Source of the DNA: Acanthacorydalis orientalis
Lineage: Eukaryota > Arthropoda > Insecta > Megaloptera > Corydalidae
Length of the DNA: 64,000 nucleotides
NCBI GenBank assembly: GCA_034766995.1
Contig: CM068316.1
Span: 27,316,606-27,380,605, forward strand
Direction: 5' to 3'
The translations under genes were made by a program, and so were the position numbers. This document shows positions 1 through 10,647 of the stretch, piece after piece. A model generated the notes under the pieces. It worked only from the letters and a program-made list of their open reading frames with translations, searched no databases and was not told the origin of the DNA. Within the stretch, counting starts at the first letter, position 1. Every line of letters starts with the position of its first letter.

Positions 1-59
1 CGTTCAAGTTTCTATGGTACCCCAATATGTTTATCTCACATATAAAATAACACGTTGCA

Positions 60-1290
60 ATCTGTTGTTGGTCACGCCGGACTCTAAGACGCTAACATCA
101 TCAAGCGTCTCGACCGCTGAAAAGCGACCGGAGACGACGGAATAAAGAATACCGCTCTAATACATCTACCGGTAAGGATGGTCGTGCGGATGGCGGCGAT
201 CTGTAACGAGATATACCGTCATAAGCACTTTCCTACTAGCTGGAAACTTTCCAAGATTATTGCTGTTCCGAAAGTCGGTAAGCCTCTGAAACATCACGCG
301 AATCAGTAAGCTATCCTCGCTATCTAAGGTGTTAGCGAGAATCCTTAACAGAGGGATTGTTAATCACGTGTCCCCTTCAGAGGACTTGATCGACAAGCAG
401 TTCGGATTCCGGCGTGATCACGACGCTGTTCAACAGGTTTTGCGGCTGACGGAGCATATAACACACGGTTTCAATGAAAAGCGTATGACCGACGTCGTTC
501 TTCTAGATACTAAAAAACATCTGACAAGGTCTGGGGCACGCAGGTCTTCTGTACAAGCTCGTATATGTTGGTCTTCCCGAGAGTATGATCCCTCTGGTAG
601 CATCGTATTTGTCGGGTCGTAGCTTCTACGTGCGTGTGGAGGAGGCGAGGTCGAGTGTCAAATTCGTGGAGGCTGGCGTTCCGCAGAGTAGTGTGGTGGC
701 ACCGGTGCTGTTCAGTCTGTATGTCAATGATATGCCGAGGGGATAGACCACTGCACTATACGCGGATGACACTGCCATCGTCGCCCAATCGTGAAAGGTA
801 GGTGTGGTCCACGCACGTCTACAGCATCATCTCGATGATCTCGCCGAATATTACGGTATTTGGCGAATGAGAGTTAATGCTGAGAAGGGCGAGACGCTCC
901 TATTTTCTAAGAAGAGAAACGTTGATCCTCCCGACCTACACATCAACGACAAGACACTCGACTGGTTCGTCGAGGACAAGTACCTCGGTGTCAAGATCGA
1001 AAACCGACTGACGTTTAGACGCCACGCCGACAACTTTTACTGAATAAGGCGACTAGAGAACTAGGCAGACTGTACCCATTACTGAATCACCGGTCGCGAT
1101 TATCGCTGTGTAGCAAGGTCTTGCTTGATACCAGCTTTATTCGGCCGCTGATGACGTACGCGGCACCAGCCTGGGCTTTCGCGCCCGCTATTCTTAAACG
1201 ATTGCAGGTACTTCAGAACAAGTCGTAGGTCGTGGGCGGCAAGCTTCTCTCGCGCCCTAAGCCGACCCCCACGTACACTGCCGTGTAAAC
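60..1290 (+). pseudogene. Jockey-like non-LTR retrotransposon, reverse transcriptase remnant
   Basis: Remains of a LINE reverse transcriptase, readable only by changing frame several times. In order: a KAxGDDG-like fingers segment near 120-150, a segment like AAICNEIYRHKHFPTSWKL near 190-250, the QFGFRRDHDAVQQVLRLTEH block in the 329-622 ORF, a broken LDxxKAFD region after 500, the catalytic YADD box at about 757-768 (LYADDTAIVAQ), and a KYLGVKIENRLTFRRH thumb block at 977-1025. After 1040 comes the connection region (RPLMTYAAPAWAF). This order is typical of Jockey-clade elements. Stops interrupt the YADD frame and the ORF1 and endonuclease parts are absent, so the copy is dead and 5' truncated, or cut by the window edge. 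The segment is visibly richer in G+C than its surroundings. An R1-like clade is the alternative. Confidence 0.85.
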
Positions 1291-1449
1291 TTACACATAC
1301 TACTACTCAATTCGAGCCATCTGCTCTCCTTGATACTTGTATCAGTGAACAAGTAACATCATCTGCCTAAGTCATAGGTCTGACAGCCGACAAACTGACA
1401 GCCGTATTTTTTTTACATTTGTTAAAATTTGACATTGCCATTTTTAGTT

Positions 1450-2464
1450 ATGGCTTCGTATACAACTAAACAACACATTGAAATAATACAATTGTTTCAT
1501 GAAAATACTCGTCTACCTGCACCAACAATTCGTCGATTAACGAGTAAATTTAGAGACTGGATCGGTCAAAGACAAAGAAACACCAACACGTGTTCGTAGT
1601 GCTCGTTCTGAAGAAAACATTAACTTGGTTCGTGAAACAGTAGCCGAAGAGTCAGCAGGAATGTAAATTCCATGACTTTCACATTAATTGGGCCATTCAT
1701 AGATGACCACATAGCGTATTTTACATAAGAATTTATTGCTGAAGGCTTATGAGGTCAATTAACACAAGAATTGAAACCTACAGAATATTCACTACGTCGA
1801 ATATTTGTTAATTGGATACTGGAACAACACAGTTTTTCTGAAAAACTAATTTTTAGCGATGAGGCTCATTTTGAAATCTCTGGTTACGTTAATAAGCAAA
1901 AATGCAGAATCTGGGGTAAATAAAATCCGAGGGTGATTATTGAGAATAATTCATACAGAGAGTGATGTTTTGGTGTGTACTTTGGTTCAGTGGAGTCATT
2001 GGTCCTGACTTTTTTGACAATAAGGCAGGCAAAGCGATTACTGTGAACGGAAAAAGTTACCGAAACATGATTACCGAATGTTTGTGTATAAAATTGGATG
2101 ATATTGATCTGAAGGACATGTTGATCCAGCAGCACGATACAAAAAGTTACACAGTTGGTGAAACAACTGATTTATTGAAGGTGAACTTTCCTGGTAGCGT
2201 TATTTTCAGAAATGGAAATATTAATTGGCCACATAGATTATGCGATTTAACACCGTTTGACAACTTTTTCCAGCGTCACATTAAAAGGCATGTTGCGATC
2301 TAATAATTTCTAAACAATTTTGATCTAAAAGACGAAATCCGAAGAGTAACTGGTGAGACAGAGTGGCAATTGTGTAGGGATGTTATTGAATATTTTAACA
2401 AAGGAATTGTTACTTGTAAGGAAGCACACAGCAGTCTTCTAATATCATTTTTCATTTATAAATA
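1450..2464 (+). pseudogene. Tc1/mariner-type transposase remnant, copy 1
   Basis: An almost full-length but decayed transposase. The N-terminal helix-turn-helix begins with MASYTTKQHIEIIQLFHEN at 1450; the first catalytic region reads LIFSDEAHF near 1852-1872, followed by GYVNKQ and, at 1962 onward, FWCVLWFSGVIGPDFF. The second catalytic block, normally QQDGATCHTA in this group, has become QQHDTKSYTV, and the third reads DLTPFDNFF. Frameshifts separate N and C halves. The same lineage recurs at 16866-17740 and 25581-27563. No terminal inverted repeats could be placed with confidence. The second acidic residue appears lost. Confidence 0.8.
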
Positions 2465-2583
2465 GCATATCCCCAAATATTATTTATATTAAAGAAACTT
2501 GAAATTTCAGTCCAAATTCTGTGTTTTGTTCCACATTAAAAAATACGTCCTTACTGGAAAACTCTATCTATCTATCTATACTC

Positions 2584-2585
<2 letters not shown>

Positions 2586-2631
<46 letters not shown>

Positions 2632-2637
2632 CAGATC

Positions 2638-2671
<34 letters not shown>
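2586..2671. repeat. (TA)n microsatellite, two blocks
   Basis: Two TA runs separated by a short non-repeat linker (2628-2639). Open frames here encode only Ile-Tyr repeats and are not genes. Confidence 0.95.
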
Positions 2672-2953
2672 CAAATTTATCAGTTTTTACAAACTTACTC
2701 ATTGTGATATATTTCAAAATATATCAATTGACGTTTAATACAGTTTTGGCGTCAAATACTGACATATTATGTTAATAAATATTTGGATCCAATGAACATT
2801 CATAAATATTGAGCATATATTCTGTCCAAGTAATTCGTTAAATCAAGGATAACCATTAATTGTGAAAATACTCTGTTTAATTTGCAATACTACCAAATAT
2901 TTAATCTATTTTGTATATAAACGTTGTATTATATGGAATTCCAAACGATAATA

Positions 2954-3147
<194 letters not shown>

Positions 3148-3151
<4 letters not shown>

Positions 3152-3530
3152 TGTATTTTTCACAAACGAAATATTTTTGTCACTCCACAAACCACAAAAA
3201 AAATCTGGTCAAAATATTCAGTGCATTAATAAATGATTTGATTATTATTGTCTTTTTTGATTGTTGCTTATAAGCATTTTGACTGTGATGCCATTATTTT
3301 AAAAACACCAAGATACAGAAATATCAGAGATTTTTCCGTGCCTTGGGACTCTGAAGAATGTAATTATTGCAAGTATTGTAATTAAAATTGTTTATTTTTA
3401 AATATTTAATCCCGTTCATATCTCAGATGTTTTAATTTTTTAATCATATAAGTTTTTATCTTCTATTATTAGTTTCAGCGCGTGTTATCTGAAACCGGTA
3501 AAAAACTATTTTTAGCTGCATTTTAAGTCT

Positions 3531-3569
<39 letters not shown>

Positions 3570-4500
3570 TCCACATCTTGCGTAAAATAAGTATAGATGG
3601 ATCGAATATGCAAATAAAATTAATTACTACATCTCTTTTTCTGTAATCATATAACATCCTGCATCAGTATTTTTTTCATTTAGTCACTGAAGGTAACTTT
3701 TTAATTATTATATAGAAGTACAGAAACATGTCCACTAAATCCGAAATTATTGAAATAGCCTTCGGTTCAATCTAGAATATGTAATACAACAACACTGCAC
3801 CATATATACTTCTGTAGTTATTTATTCGTGTTTAAATAATAAAAACATTTTTTTAAATTTTGCAACGTTCAAAAATTATGAAAAACATGAAAATAGTATT
3901 GAAATCTCAATTGCTATAATTTATTTTTCAATATAATCTCTTGAACATTAACACATTTCTGACAACATAAAATAAGTTTATAAATTGTAATGTAAATATA
4001 AAATATTGTTGATTCTATTATTTTAAAATAATCGCATATATGTTTCCACGAACAATATGAAAAATATTTTTGTTCTATTTTCTGAAATTTGACGAACAAA
4101 TATGCTTGGAAAATGAAGGTACAAAAAGAATTGTTATGTAATAAACGTTTTTTAAAAAAAATCAATAAACCAAAACCACCAAAGAATACATGTATTTTGG
4201 TTATAATTATGTAAGTAACGTACAAGCAATTAAATGTAATGCTATTTAGTAATTAAATTAAATAATTATAAAAAAACACAGTTAGATTAAAAACATACAT
4301 TGGAGAACACAAACCTTTTTTTATTAAAAAATAATTCGTACGCTTGCATGCAAATGATTTATTATTCAAAAGTTCGAACAAACATTTTACGCAACCCAAT
4401 GTTTTATCGATAGAATAATGCGGACATGAGTAAAAACGCTGTCCATTAATCGAATTTTAAATAAAGAAAACTCTATCTATTATTAAAAGCATAATGAATA
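3148..4500. other. AT-rich non-coding stretch
   Basis: I see no conserved coding or transposon signature apart from a short TA array at 3533-3566. The only longish minus-strand frame (3914-4225) is compositionally AT-driven and resembles no family I know. Probably intron or 3' flank of the GnT-IV gene, whose downstream exons would lie to the left. Confidence 0.5.
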
Positions 4501-4521
4501 CGCAATCGTTAAATAACTTAC

Positions 4522-4832
4522 CGATAAAGCCGAGCTGACAGAAGTCCAACACGAACCACGGTTCTTTGCGTGAGATCTTCTCCAGTGCGTATTTTTTCAT
4601 AATGCTGACGTAGTTGCGTTTGGCGAGTATATCATCCTCGAGCTGGACATAGAATGTAGCTTTCGTCTGCGCGTACGTCATCAAATATGCAAAGTCCAGA
4701 TTCTGTTTGGTTCGCCAGCGGACTCGCTCTGGGGAATCGCCGAGCGTAATGCGTAAGTTATTCATGTCAGGGTAATATGACGCTCTCGGCGAGACGATCT
4801 CGATTAAACCCGAATCTAGTTGATTGGAAAAC
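4522..4832 (-). CDS. Internal exon of a GnT-IV (MGAT4-type) N-acetylglucosaminyltransferase
   Basis: The one recognisable host exon. On the minus strand it starts after a pyrimidine-rich acceptor (ttctctctcgatag, AG at 4833-4834) and ends before a consensus donor GTAAGTT at 4521-4515. It is 311 nt, begins with the last base of a split codon and ends with the first base of a Gly codon. Of about 103 residues, the recognisable order is [59 protein letters not shown], and [13 protein letters not shown] at the end. This is the GT54 domain of alpha-1,3-mannosyl-glycoprotein 4-beta-N-acetylglucosaminyltransferase, the Golgi enzyme that adds a beta-1,4-GlcNAc branch to N-glycans; the acidic LEDD cluster sits where a metal/nucleotide-sugar site is expected. 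The frame is intact. No Met start belongs here because the exon is internal. The 4A/4B/4C-like paralogue cannot be decided. Confidence 0.92.
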
Positions 4833-4976
4833 CTATCGAGAGAGAAGTTTATATTGGTAAATAATTCGATTAGTCTTACGCTAGGATTTATTCTACATTA
4901 TCATATTATACACGTCAATGTTTACAAAAAGGATTTGTTATTGATATAGCATTCTGTATGATCGAATTTTGGTTAC

Positions 4977-4981
<5 letters not shown>

Positions 4982-5007
<26 letters not shown>

Positions 5008-5008
5008 C
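4982..5008. repeat. (TA)n microsatellite
   Basis: A 27-bp TA run directly left of the inferred pogo/Tigger-like terminus. Confidence 0.9.
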
Positions 5009-5729
5009 ATACAGACCTTTCCTTTTATGCGCTATAAAAGTTCCACAAAAAGTCGCATATAAAAAACGCAAAAAAGACATAACTTATGTTAAAAATTTGG
5101 AGATACGTTCCATAATTTTTTAAGACAGCATAAAACCAAAGCAATGAGTTAAAATCTACCCCATATCGCATAAAAAAAGTTTATAAAATTTCAGAACAAT
5201 GATAATGCCTAAAAATTTCTTCGAAAAACTGAAAGAAATTGATATAAAACTTAAAATAAGTTCGTTTTAAAACATTATTCATTTAATTTTATTGAAAAGT
5301 AACAATCCTTTTTTACATTTTTTTTAACAGAGTCATCGTCACTATCTGAAAAAGTTTATGTAAAATTGAGAAAATAAGAATGCCTAAAAATTCATTCGAA
5401 ATTTTGAAAAAAGTGACATAAAACTTAAAATAAGTTTGTTTTAAACCTTTATTAATTTTTTATTTAAAAGCAACAATTATTTTTACATTTTTTCATAAAA
5501 ATTATCGTCACTATATGGCAATGTTCGGTACCATTTGCGAACTGATGCGAGATCATTTTAATTATTAAAAGAGATAGTCAGTGCATCAGATCTGCATGGT
5601 AAAGACAATCGTTCTTCACAAACAGTATTAGCGTCGACTTCAGCCTCGTTCGGTGTTGATTTTCTTCATATGAGAATGTAATAAGTGATTACAATATGCG
5701 ATAATGATTTTACTAAAACGTTTTTATGC
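5009..5729 (-). mobile_element. Probable 3' part of a pogo/Tigger-like element
   Basis: Starts with cagacctttccttttatgcg followed by repeated motifs of the type ttatgcgctataaaag and gtcgcatataaaaaacgc, the style of terminal and subterminal sequence seen in pogo/Tigger elements. It contains a diverged tandem duplication (5172-5518). It lies just downstream, on the minus strand, of a Tigger-like transposase C-terminus at 6498-6790, from which it is separated by a later LINE insertion. The opposite terminal repeat was not found, so the assignment rests on context. Confidence 0.4.
5172..5518. repeat. Two diverged tandem copies, about 170 bp each
   Basis: The words atgcctaaaaatt (5205 and 5380), acttaaaataagtt and atcgtcacta (5334 and 5503) recur in the same order, 169-175 bp apart, so the segment is an old head-to-tail duplication of a unit of about 170 bp. 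Confidence 0.7.
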
Positions 5730-5741
5730 AGTTCGCGATAT
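5730..5741. repeat. Target site duplication of LINE, left copy
   Basis: The 12-mer agttcgcgatat is repeated exactly at 6391-6402 and brackets the minus-strand LINE fragment, as expected for target-primed reverse transcription. Confidence 0.8.
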
Positions 5742-6390
5742 ATATATATATTTGAGCTTGATATTACAATATAATATTTATGAAACATAATATGTAATTT
5801 TATCAAAATACAGCTAGATGCCGCTTGCCCAATCCCCTTTTCCAAGATTCTCGGTCCTGAGTCATTTCCTCGTTTAGCTGTCTCTTCTCCATGGCCTTTC
5901 TTATCCCTTCGTTCCAGGAAAGCCGAGGTCGTCCACGTTTCTTTTTTCCTGGCGGGACCCATTTGAATATCCGCTGTGGCCATCGCTCTTCTGGCATTCG
6001 CATCAAATGCCCAAACCATCTTAAACTTCGAAGTTCTATCCTATCGGTAACTGTCTCTCCAGCATTCATTCGACGTCTGATTTCTTCATTTGTTATGTGT
6101 TGAAGCCTGGGGACTCTTGCACTTCGTCGGAGGTAGTCCATTTCTACTGCATTCAGCCTTCGCTTTGTCTCAGCATTGATTGTCCAGATCTCACTTCCGT
6201 AACAGAGGGTGGACTCTACCATAACCCGTCCTATCCGTTTTTTGTTTTTTTTTTTTAATGTTTTGATCCCACCATAGGGAGTTTAGGCATCCAATTATTT
6301 TCTTTGCTTCTTGTAATCAGTGTTTGATTTCTCTCTCACCTATTCCGTTTTTATCTACTACCGCCCTTAGATACTTAAACTCTTCAACTT
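5742..6390 (-). mobile_element. 5'-truncated non-LTR retrotransposon (RTE-related) 3' end
   Basis: C-terminal tail of a LINE polymerase on the minus strand. From 6390 down it reads FKYLRAVVDKNGIGERE, IIGCLNSLWWDQNI, then the 139-codon frame 6222-5806: MVESTLCYGSEIWTINAE, RRSARVPRLQHITNEEI, RSLRWFGHLMRMPEERWP, FKWVPPGKKKRGRPRLSW. These blocks follow the YADD domain in RTE-like and related APE-type LINEs, known as many truncated copies in insect genomes. A frameshift with a poly-A tract at about 6250 separates the first part from the second. The 3' end meets a short TA repeat at 5742, and identical 12-bp target duplications flank the insertion. The clade name is inference. Confidence 0.85.
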
Positions 6391-6402
6391 AGTTCGCGAT
6401 AT
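6391..6402. repeat. Target site duplication of LINE, right copy
   Basis: Exact repeat of the 12-mer at 5730-5741. Confidence 0.8.
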
Positions 6403-6497
6403 CCGGAAATAAAATTCTTCCACTCACGTTGGAATTTGAAGGATCATTCAGAGTTTGTGAAATAAACAAAAAAAATATTTTTAAATATATTGCAAAG

Positions 6498-6790
6498 TTA
6501 AAGATCTTCTCGAGTTTTATTTCCAGTGAAGTGGACAGATTTTTCTTCTACTTCATTATCGTTTTCTGGATCTTCGACGATATCTAAAGTTATACCAATA
6601 ATATCATCGTCACTAAACGCATTTTCCACAAGCAATTGATCGACGTTATTCTGACAAAAGGTATCAAAACCTTCTTCACCAATTTCATGTGCCAAAGTAA
6701 TGCAACTGATAATGTCGATGTATGAATGGTTGCTCTGTTTGCAACACATTAAGACCAAGCTGCTTTCCAGTAGAGATTTAAAGTTTGTGA
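6498..6790 (-). pseudogene. pogo/Tigger-like transposase, C-terminal remnant
   Basis: The 86-codon minus-strand frame contains ITLAHEIGEEGFDTFCQNNV, VDQLLVENAFSDDDIIGI and an acidic tail. This matches the C-terminal acidic region after the DDE domain of Tigger/CENP-B-type transposases (pattern: LAxxIGGEGFDD, VxELLxxHxxELTxEDLIEL). Nothing of the catalytic core or the CENP-B DNA-binding domain is present. Together with the tract at 5009-5729 it would be an element later split by the LINE at 5742-6390. A domesticated Tigger-derived host protein is less likely, since no intact core exists nearby. Confidence 0.55.
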
Positions 6791-7335
6791 TTTTATTTCA
6801 ACGATACCAGATATAATATGATTTAACTACTTGCGCTGGAAACCGTTCACAGATTCGAGTGCCCAAACGCTACATTCTAATTCAACGTGAGCCGCAATTT
6901 GAAATGAGAAGACTCAGCAGTGTCTCGAGTGAAGTGTTTTATCTTCACCTATTTTACACAGATATTGTTGTATTAAGAAATGGGTGAAATATTGAGTTTA
7001 TGAATAAAATACATATCAGAATTTAAACGACATGTTATATTAACGAACGGTTTATTGCGACTGACCATATGAATGATCGCAGAACAAAAAAAAAAGAACA
7101 AAAACAAGTAATACAACGACACTAATTGTCGTCTGAACTCACTTTTTAAACATATTTTTCTTAAACAATCTTTAACATAAAAACATTCGACAATCAACAT
7201 TCGATTGTCGCTTGAACATATTTCAATACCGACACTCTCTCACACACAATGATTCTCATACATACAAGAACACGTGTGCATACACATAATCTAACAGATA
7301 TTATATGTACAGTAATTTTGTTTATTAATAATTTT

Positions 7336-7822
7336 GTACAGAGTGATACATTTCAAAACAATCTGGAATATATAACGTAACAAGACATTGCTTGCACTTC
7401 CAGGTAGTTTCACTACGTTTATAGTTTTTTTCTCATACTTTACATCTTGTTTGAGGATTTTTTTAGCCGTTGTGGGTAAAATATTCCTGGGAAAATGTCC
7501 TAATTGCTTTGTTTGTAAACGAAGAGGCGTGCTACTAACAGACATGTTTCACGCATTTGATAATTAGCAATACGAACAATTTGTAAAATTTCTTCTGCTA
7601 CATCTTGCCGAAATTTTGAAAACGAGTATTTTTTAGCCTTTGCCATAGTTTTTTTCGCAAGAAAAAAACTATGGTAAAATAAATATAATATGCGTGGCAC
7701 GTTACTTTTATTCCCAGGATAACTAAATATCGACATGCATACCACATCATTGTCGATTTTGGAACAAAAACATCTTGACGTGCCAGGCACATTTTTTCAG
7801 TGAAAGTGGTCAAAGAGTCCAA
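7336..7822 (-). pseudogene. piggyBac-like transposase, C-terminal remnant
   Basis: Three minus-strand frames together follow the end of a piggyBac transposase. Near 7800-7660: DSLTTFTEKMCLARQ, then WYACRYLVILG, ending AYYIYF, weakly like the GVDxxDQM...RWP...NAYIIY block. 7650-7500: SFSKFRQDVAEEIL and ETCLLVARL. 7500-7440: LGHFPRNILPTTAKKIL, like the HFPxxIPPTxKKK linker. Then, in another frame at 7403-7336, WKCKQCLVTLYIPDCFEMYH, which carries Cys and His residues spaced as in the C-terminal zinc-binding domain. The Cys box is the strongest evidence. At least two frameshifts and no terminal repeats: dead copy. Confidence 0.65.
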
Positions 7823-9183
7823 AATAATAAAAAAAAATAAAAATTAAAAAATATAAATTTCAAAAAATATAACAATTTAAATTTAAAAATTTTTAAACAA
7901 CGTGCAACTCATATATGTATATACAACGGAAGTTAGTCCGAATTTGCATGAAATATGCATTGCATAACTTCAAAACCGTATTAAAGAGACTCGACTGCAT
8001 GTAAGTGTTACGCATAAATACAGACTCGACTGTATGTAGGATTGTTAAACCGTTCTCATGTAATTTGGATTCTTCTTCATTCGATTTAATAAACTAAGAC
8101 ATATGTTACAAAATATTCTATTTTTGAAAACCATTTATTTATTTAAATATGAGATTAATAAAGAAAAAAAAATCATGATACAAAATATGTACACGAATCT
8201 AAAAACTATCAACCGTTGCTATGTACATTCAAATATTTTAGTCACAGGCACCTACGCTTTACATTCTTTCGCATACTTGTATACATATTTGATTATACAT
8301 ATATACATACCCGCACAGATTCTAATATATATATATATATACATTCATATATTCCTGTATACATATCCTTTCAATATTGAACGCATTTATTATAAAACAA
8401 GCATAATACGTATTTCATATTAACAACTATTAACTGTTGTTAAGAGCAATAGTTCATTATAAACGTGCATTTTTGACATGTAATAGAAAAGAATCATAAA
8501 ATAAAGGCGATAATGAAAACCAGATTACTGTTATTTTACTACTAAAGTTACAATAAAATTAGGTATTATTCTTAAAACACTTCAGAAACTTGACATAAGC
8601 CCGATGATAGTGCTTCGTGTAACTAAACTTTTCGAGAATACTTCAAGAGTAAATGATCTGCAAAGGCACAAGACTCATAAAATAAAATCGGTTTTAATGT
8701 ACGAGAGAAGCCCTCGACGAAAATAGAAAATCATGTAGGGAAAAATAAAGAATTCCAAAGGACAATGTTTTATGTTATTTAAAGTGGTTTAAGATTAGAT
8801 GGTTCAAGAACTTAACTGGGTATTACTCAATTGCGGTGTTGAAAATAAATACAGAGGAACTACTCCTTGGGCACATAGATCGAAAAATCAAAAGTTCTGT
8901 TGAAAAGATGTTTACTGTGAAAAAACATCAATAAAAATGACAGTGATATCTTAAGAACACCTCTACATGGTTAACGAGATTTTGTGCTTAGTCTTGAGGT
9001 AAAAACAATATACAGAAAATATGATTATAAAAACAGTGTCAATTGTATAAGTGCCGAAAAGTATAGACCAAATCTCAATATGTTAAACTAATAATTATAA
9101 AATAAATATTTAAACAATTAAATAATGAATTTTATCAATCTGAGAGAATAATAGCGTCATCGACAAAATTGCTAACACCAATA
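7823..9183. other. AT-rich non-coding stretch
   Basis: Nothing recognisable. A near-repeat of gactcgactgcatgta (about 7989 and 8026, in the forms gactcgactgcatgtaag and gactcgactgtatgtagg) is the only local pattern. The frame at 8103-8423 is AT-driven, includes a TA run, and resembles no family I know. Confidence 0.5.
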
Positions 9184-9191
9184 ATTTAAAT
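9184..9191. repeat. hAT target site duplication, left copy
   Basis: The 8-mer atttaaat, repeated exactly at 10115-10122; 8-bp duplications are diagnostic of hAT transposition. The motif is AT-rich and palindromic, so chance is not excluded on its own. Confidence 0.8.
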
Positions 9192-10114
9192 CAGTGGTGT
9201 TAAACTCATATATAAACACGGGCCACCAAATTCAGTTTAAGCGAGTCTGCGTGCCGTAGACAAAAAAATTTAGCCAGCGAAAAAGGTCTTTATTTATATT
9301 TGAAAATGACTTAAATTTTACATTTATTTTTTTAGTGAATTTATAAAAATTAAAAAAATACATTAATTTTAGATATTATTATTAAATATTACAACAAAAT
9401 TTTAAATAAGAGAAATTAAAAAAAATATATATTTTTTATTAAAAAATGGCATCTTTCGGTAGAAACTATTTTATCAATATCTGGTGTAATTTTGAGTGAT
9501 AGATATTTTTACTATATATGCTAAATATTCATGTCAATATTGACCTATGTGAAGTCATATTAGTTTTTAAAAGGGAAAATAATTGTTCATATAGGCATGT
9601 ACGATTAAATATTGTCAAGATTCCTGCTGTAAACATATACATTTTTATAAAATGTTCTGGAAAGTGCATATAAAAATCTGAAATACCAACTTCATTATAC
9701 CTTTAGCACCGTGTTATACTGAATTTCGATTAATAAGATTTGGAAGTTAATTTTTATTTCTTTGAAGTTAAAAGAAAACGGAGCACTAAACAGTAAAAAT
9801 TATTTTCACATGCCTTGAATCCTTCTAATCTGTTTTCAAATTGAAATAATAATTCTTGAATATTTGAAGCATATCTGATGAAATCACAACCGTAATATAA
9901 ATCTTGATAATTTTTGCAAGTAGGAAAATGATCTAAATCGGAACTGACCATGAAACGGTGTTCCTTAAAATGTACTTCTATAATTTACAATGTTTTAAAG
10001 ATGTATTTCATATTTTTTTTAAATTCAATTTTATTATTTTCATAAAATAAACTTCAAGCTTTGAACCGCGGGCCGCAGTTTAGAGTCTTGCGCGCCGAGT
10101 GTTTGACACCATTG
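9192..10114 (-). mobile_element. hAT element, internally deleted, with 8-bp target duplication
   Basis: A 923-bp element. The left end starts cagtggtgttaaactc and the right end, on the minus strand, starts caatggtgtcaaacactc, so the termini match with few changes and resemble the CAGxGGTGTCAAACTC ends of Tip100/ZBED-type hATs. An exact 8-bp duplication (atttaaat) flanks it. Inside, on the minus strand at 9754-9960, a short frame reads MVSSDLDHFPTCKNYQDL ... NIQELLFQFENRLEGFKACE, which is like the HFPTCxxL ... LxEEFxxRFxDFxxxE region of hAT transposases related to ZBED5/GTF2IRD2. The BED finger, the catalytic core and most of the dimerisation domain are missing. Confidence 0.88.
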
Positions 10115-10122
10115 ATTTAAAT
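10115..10122. repeat. hAT target site duplication, right copy
   Basis: Exact repeat of the 8-mer at 9184-9191. Confidence 0.8.
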
Positions 10123-10574
10123 GATCAATAATTAGTTATGGAACACTTTTGATCAAATTTTTTTCCGTGTTTTATAAACGAAAGGCCATTTATCAAAAAA
10201 TAAAGTATTTTTTTTCAATGTAAAAGTCGGTTTTATCTAACAGAGTATGAAATATTCTTTCCACTGATATCATTTCAAACAAATACACGATACAAAAAAA
10301 AAAACGAAAAGAAAAATTATAGATTTTTCAAAATAAAACTTAATTTAACTTTTTCCGTCATTAAGCAATCTATGAAATTTCGTAACTTCAATTTAAACTT
10401 TTTGAAAAATCAAAATAATTATTATTCGATAGATATAAATAAGTTACATGTTATTTTATTAAAATGAACACTTGAATTGATTTCTAAAGCTATGTACCAT
10501 TGGTATAGCTTGCACACATATAGATATGCGTATGTATGTATGTATGTACCGATACCCACATACATACATATATT

Positions 10575-10647
<73 letters not shown>

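Noticed and set aside
329..622. A 97-codon ORF as an independent gene
   Set aside because: It is one frame of the Jockey-like reverse transcriptase remnant; the protein order continues in other frames on both sides.
851..1033. 60-codon minus-strand ORF
   Set aside because: Shadow of the reverse transcriptase thumb region on the plus strand.
5666..6103. Additional frames at 5666-6019 (minus) and 5891-6103 (plus)
   Set aside because: Overlapping shadow frames of the LINE polymerase C-terminus, which is recognised in the frame 6222-5806.
7598..7822. Membrane-protein gene from the 74-codon frame
   Set aside because: Hydrophobic residues fit the RW-xxxx-NAYIIY helix of a piggyBac transposase, and the following blocks agree with that family.
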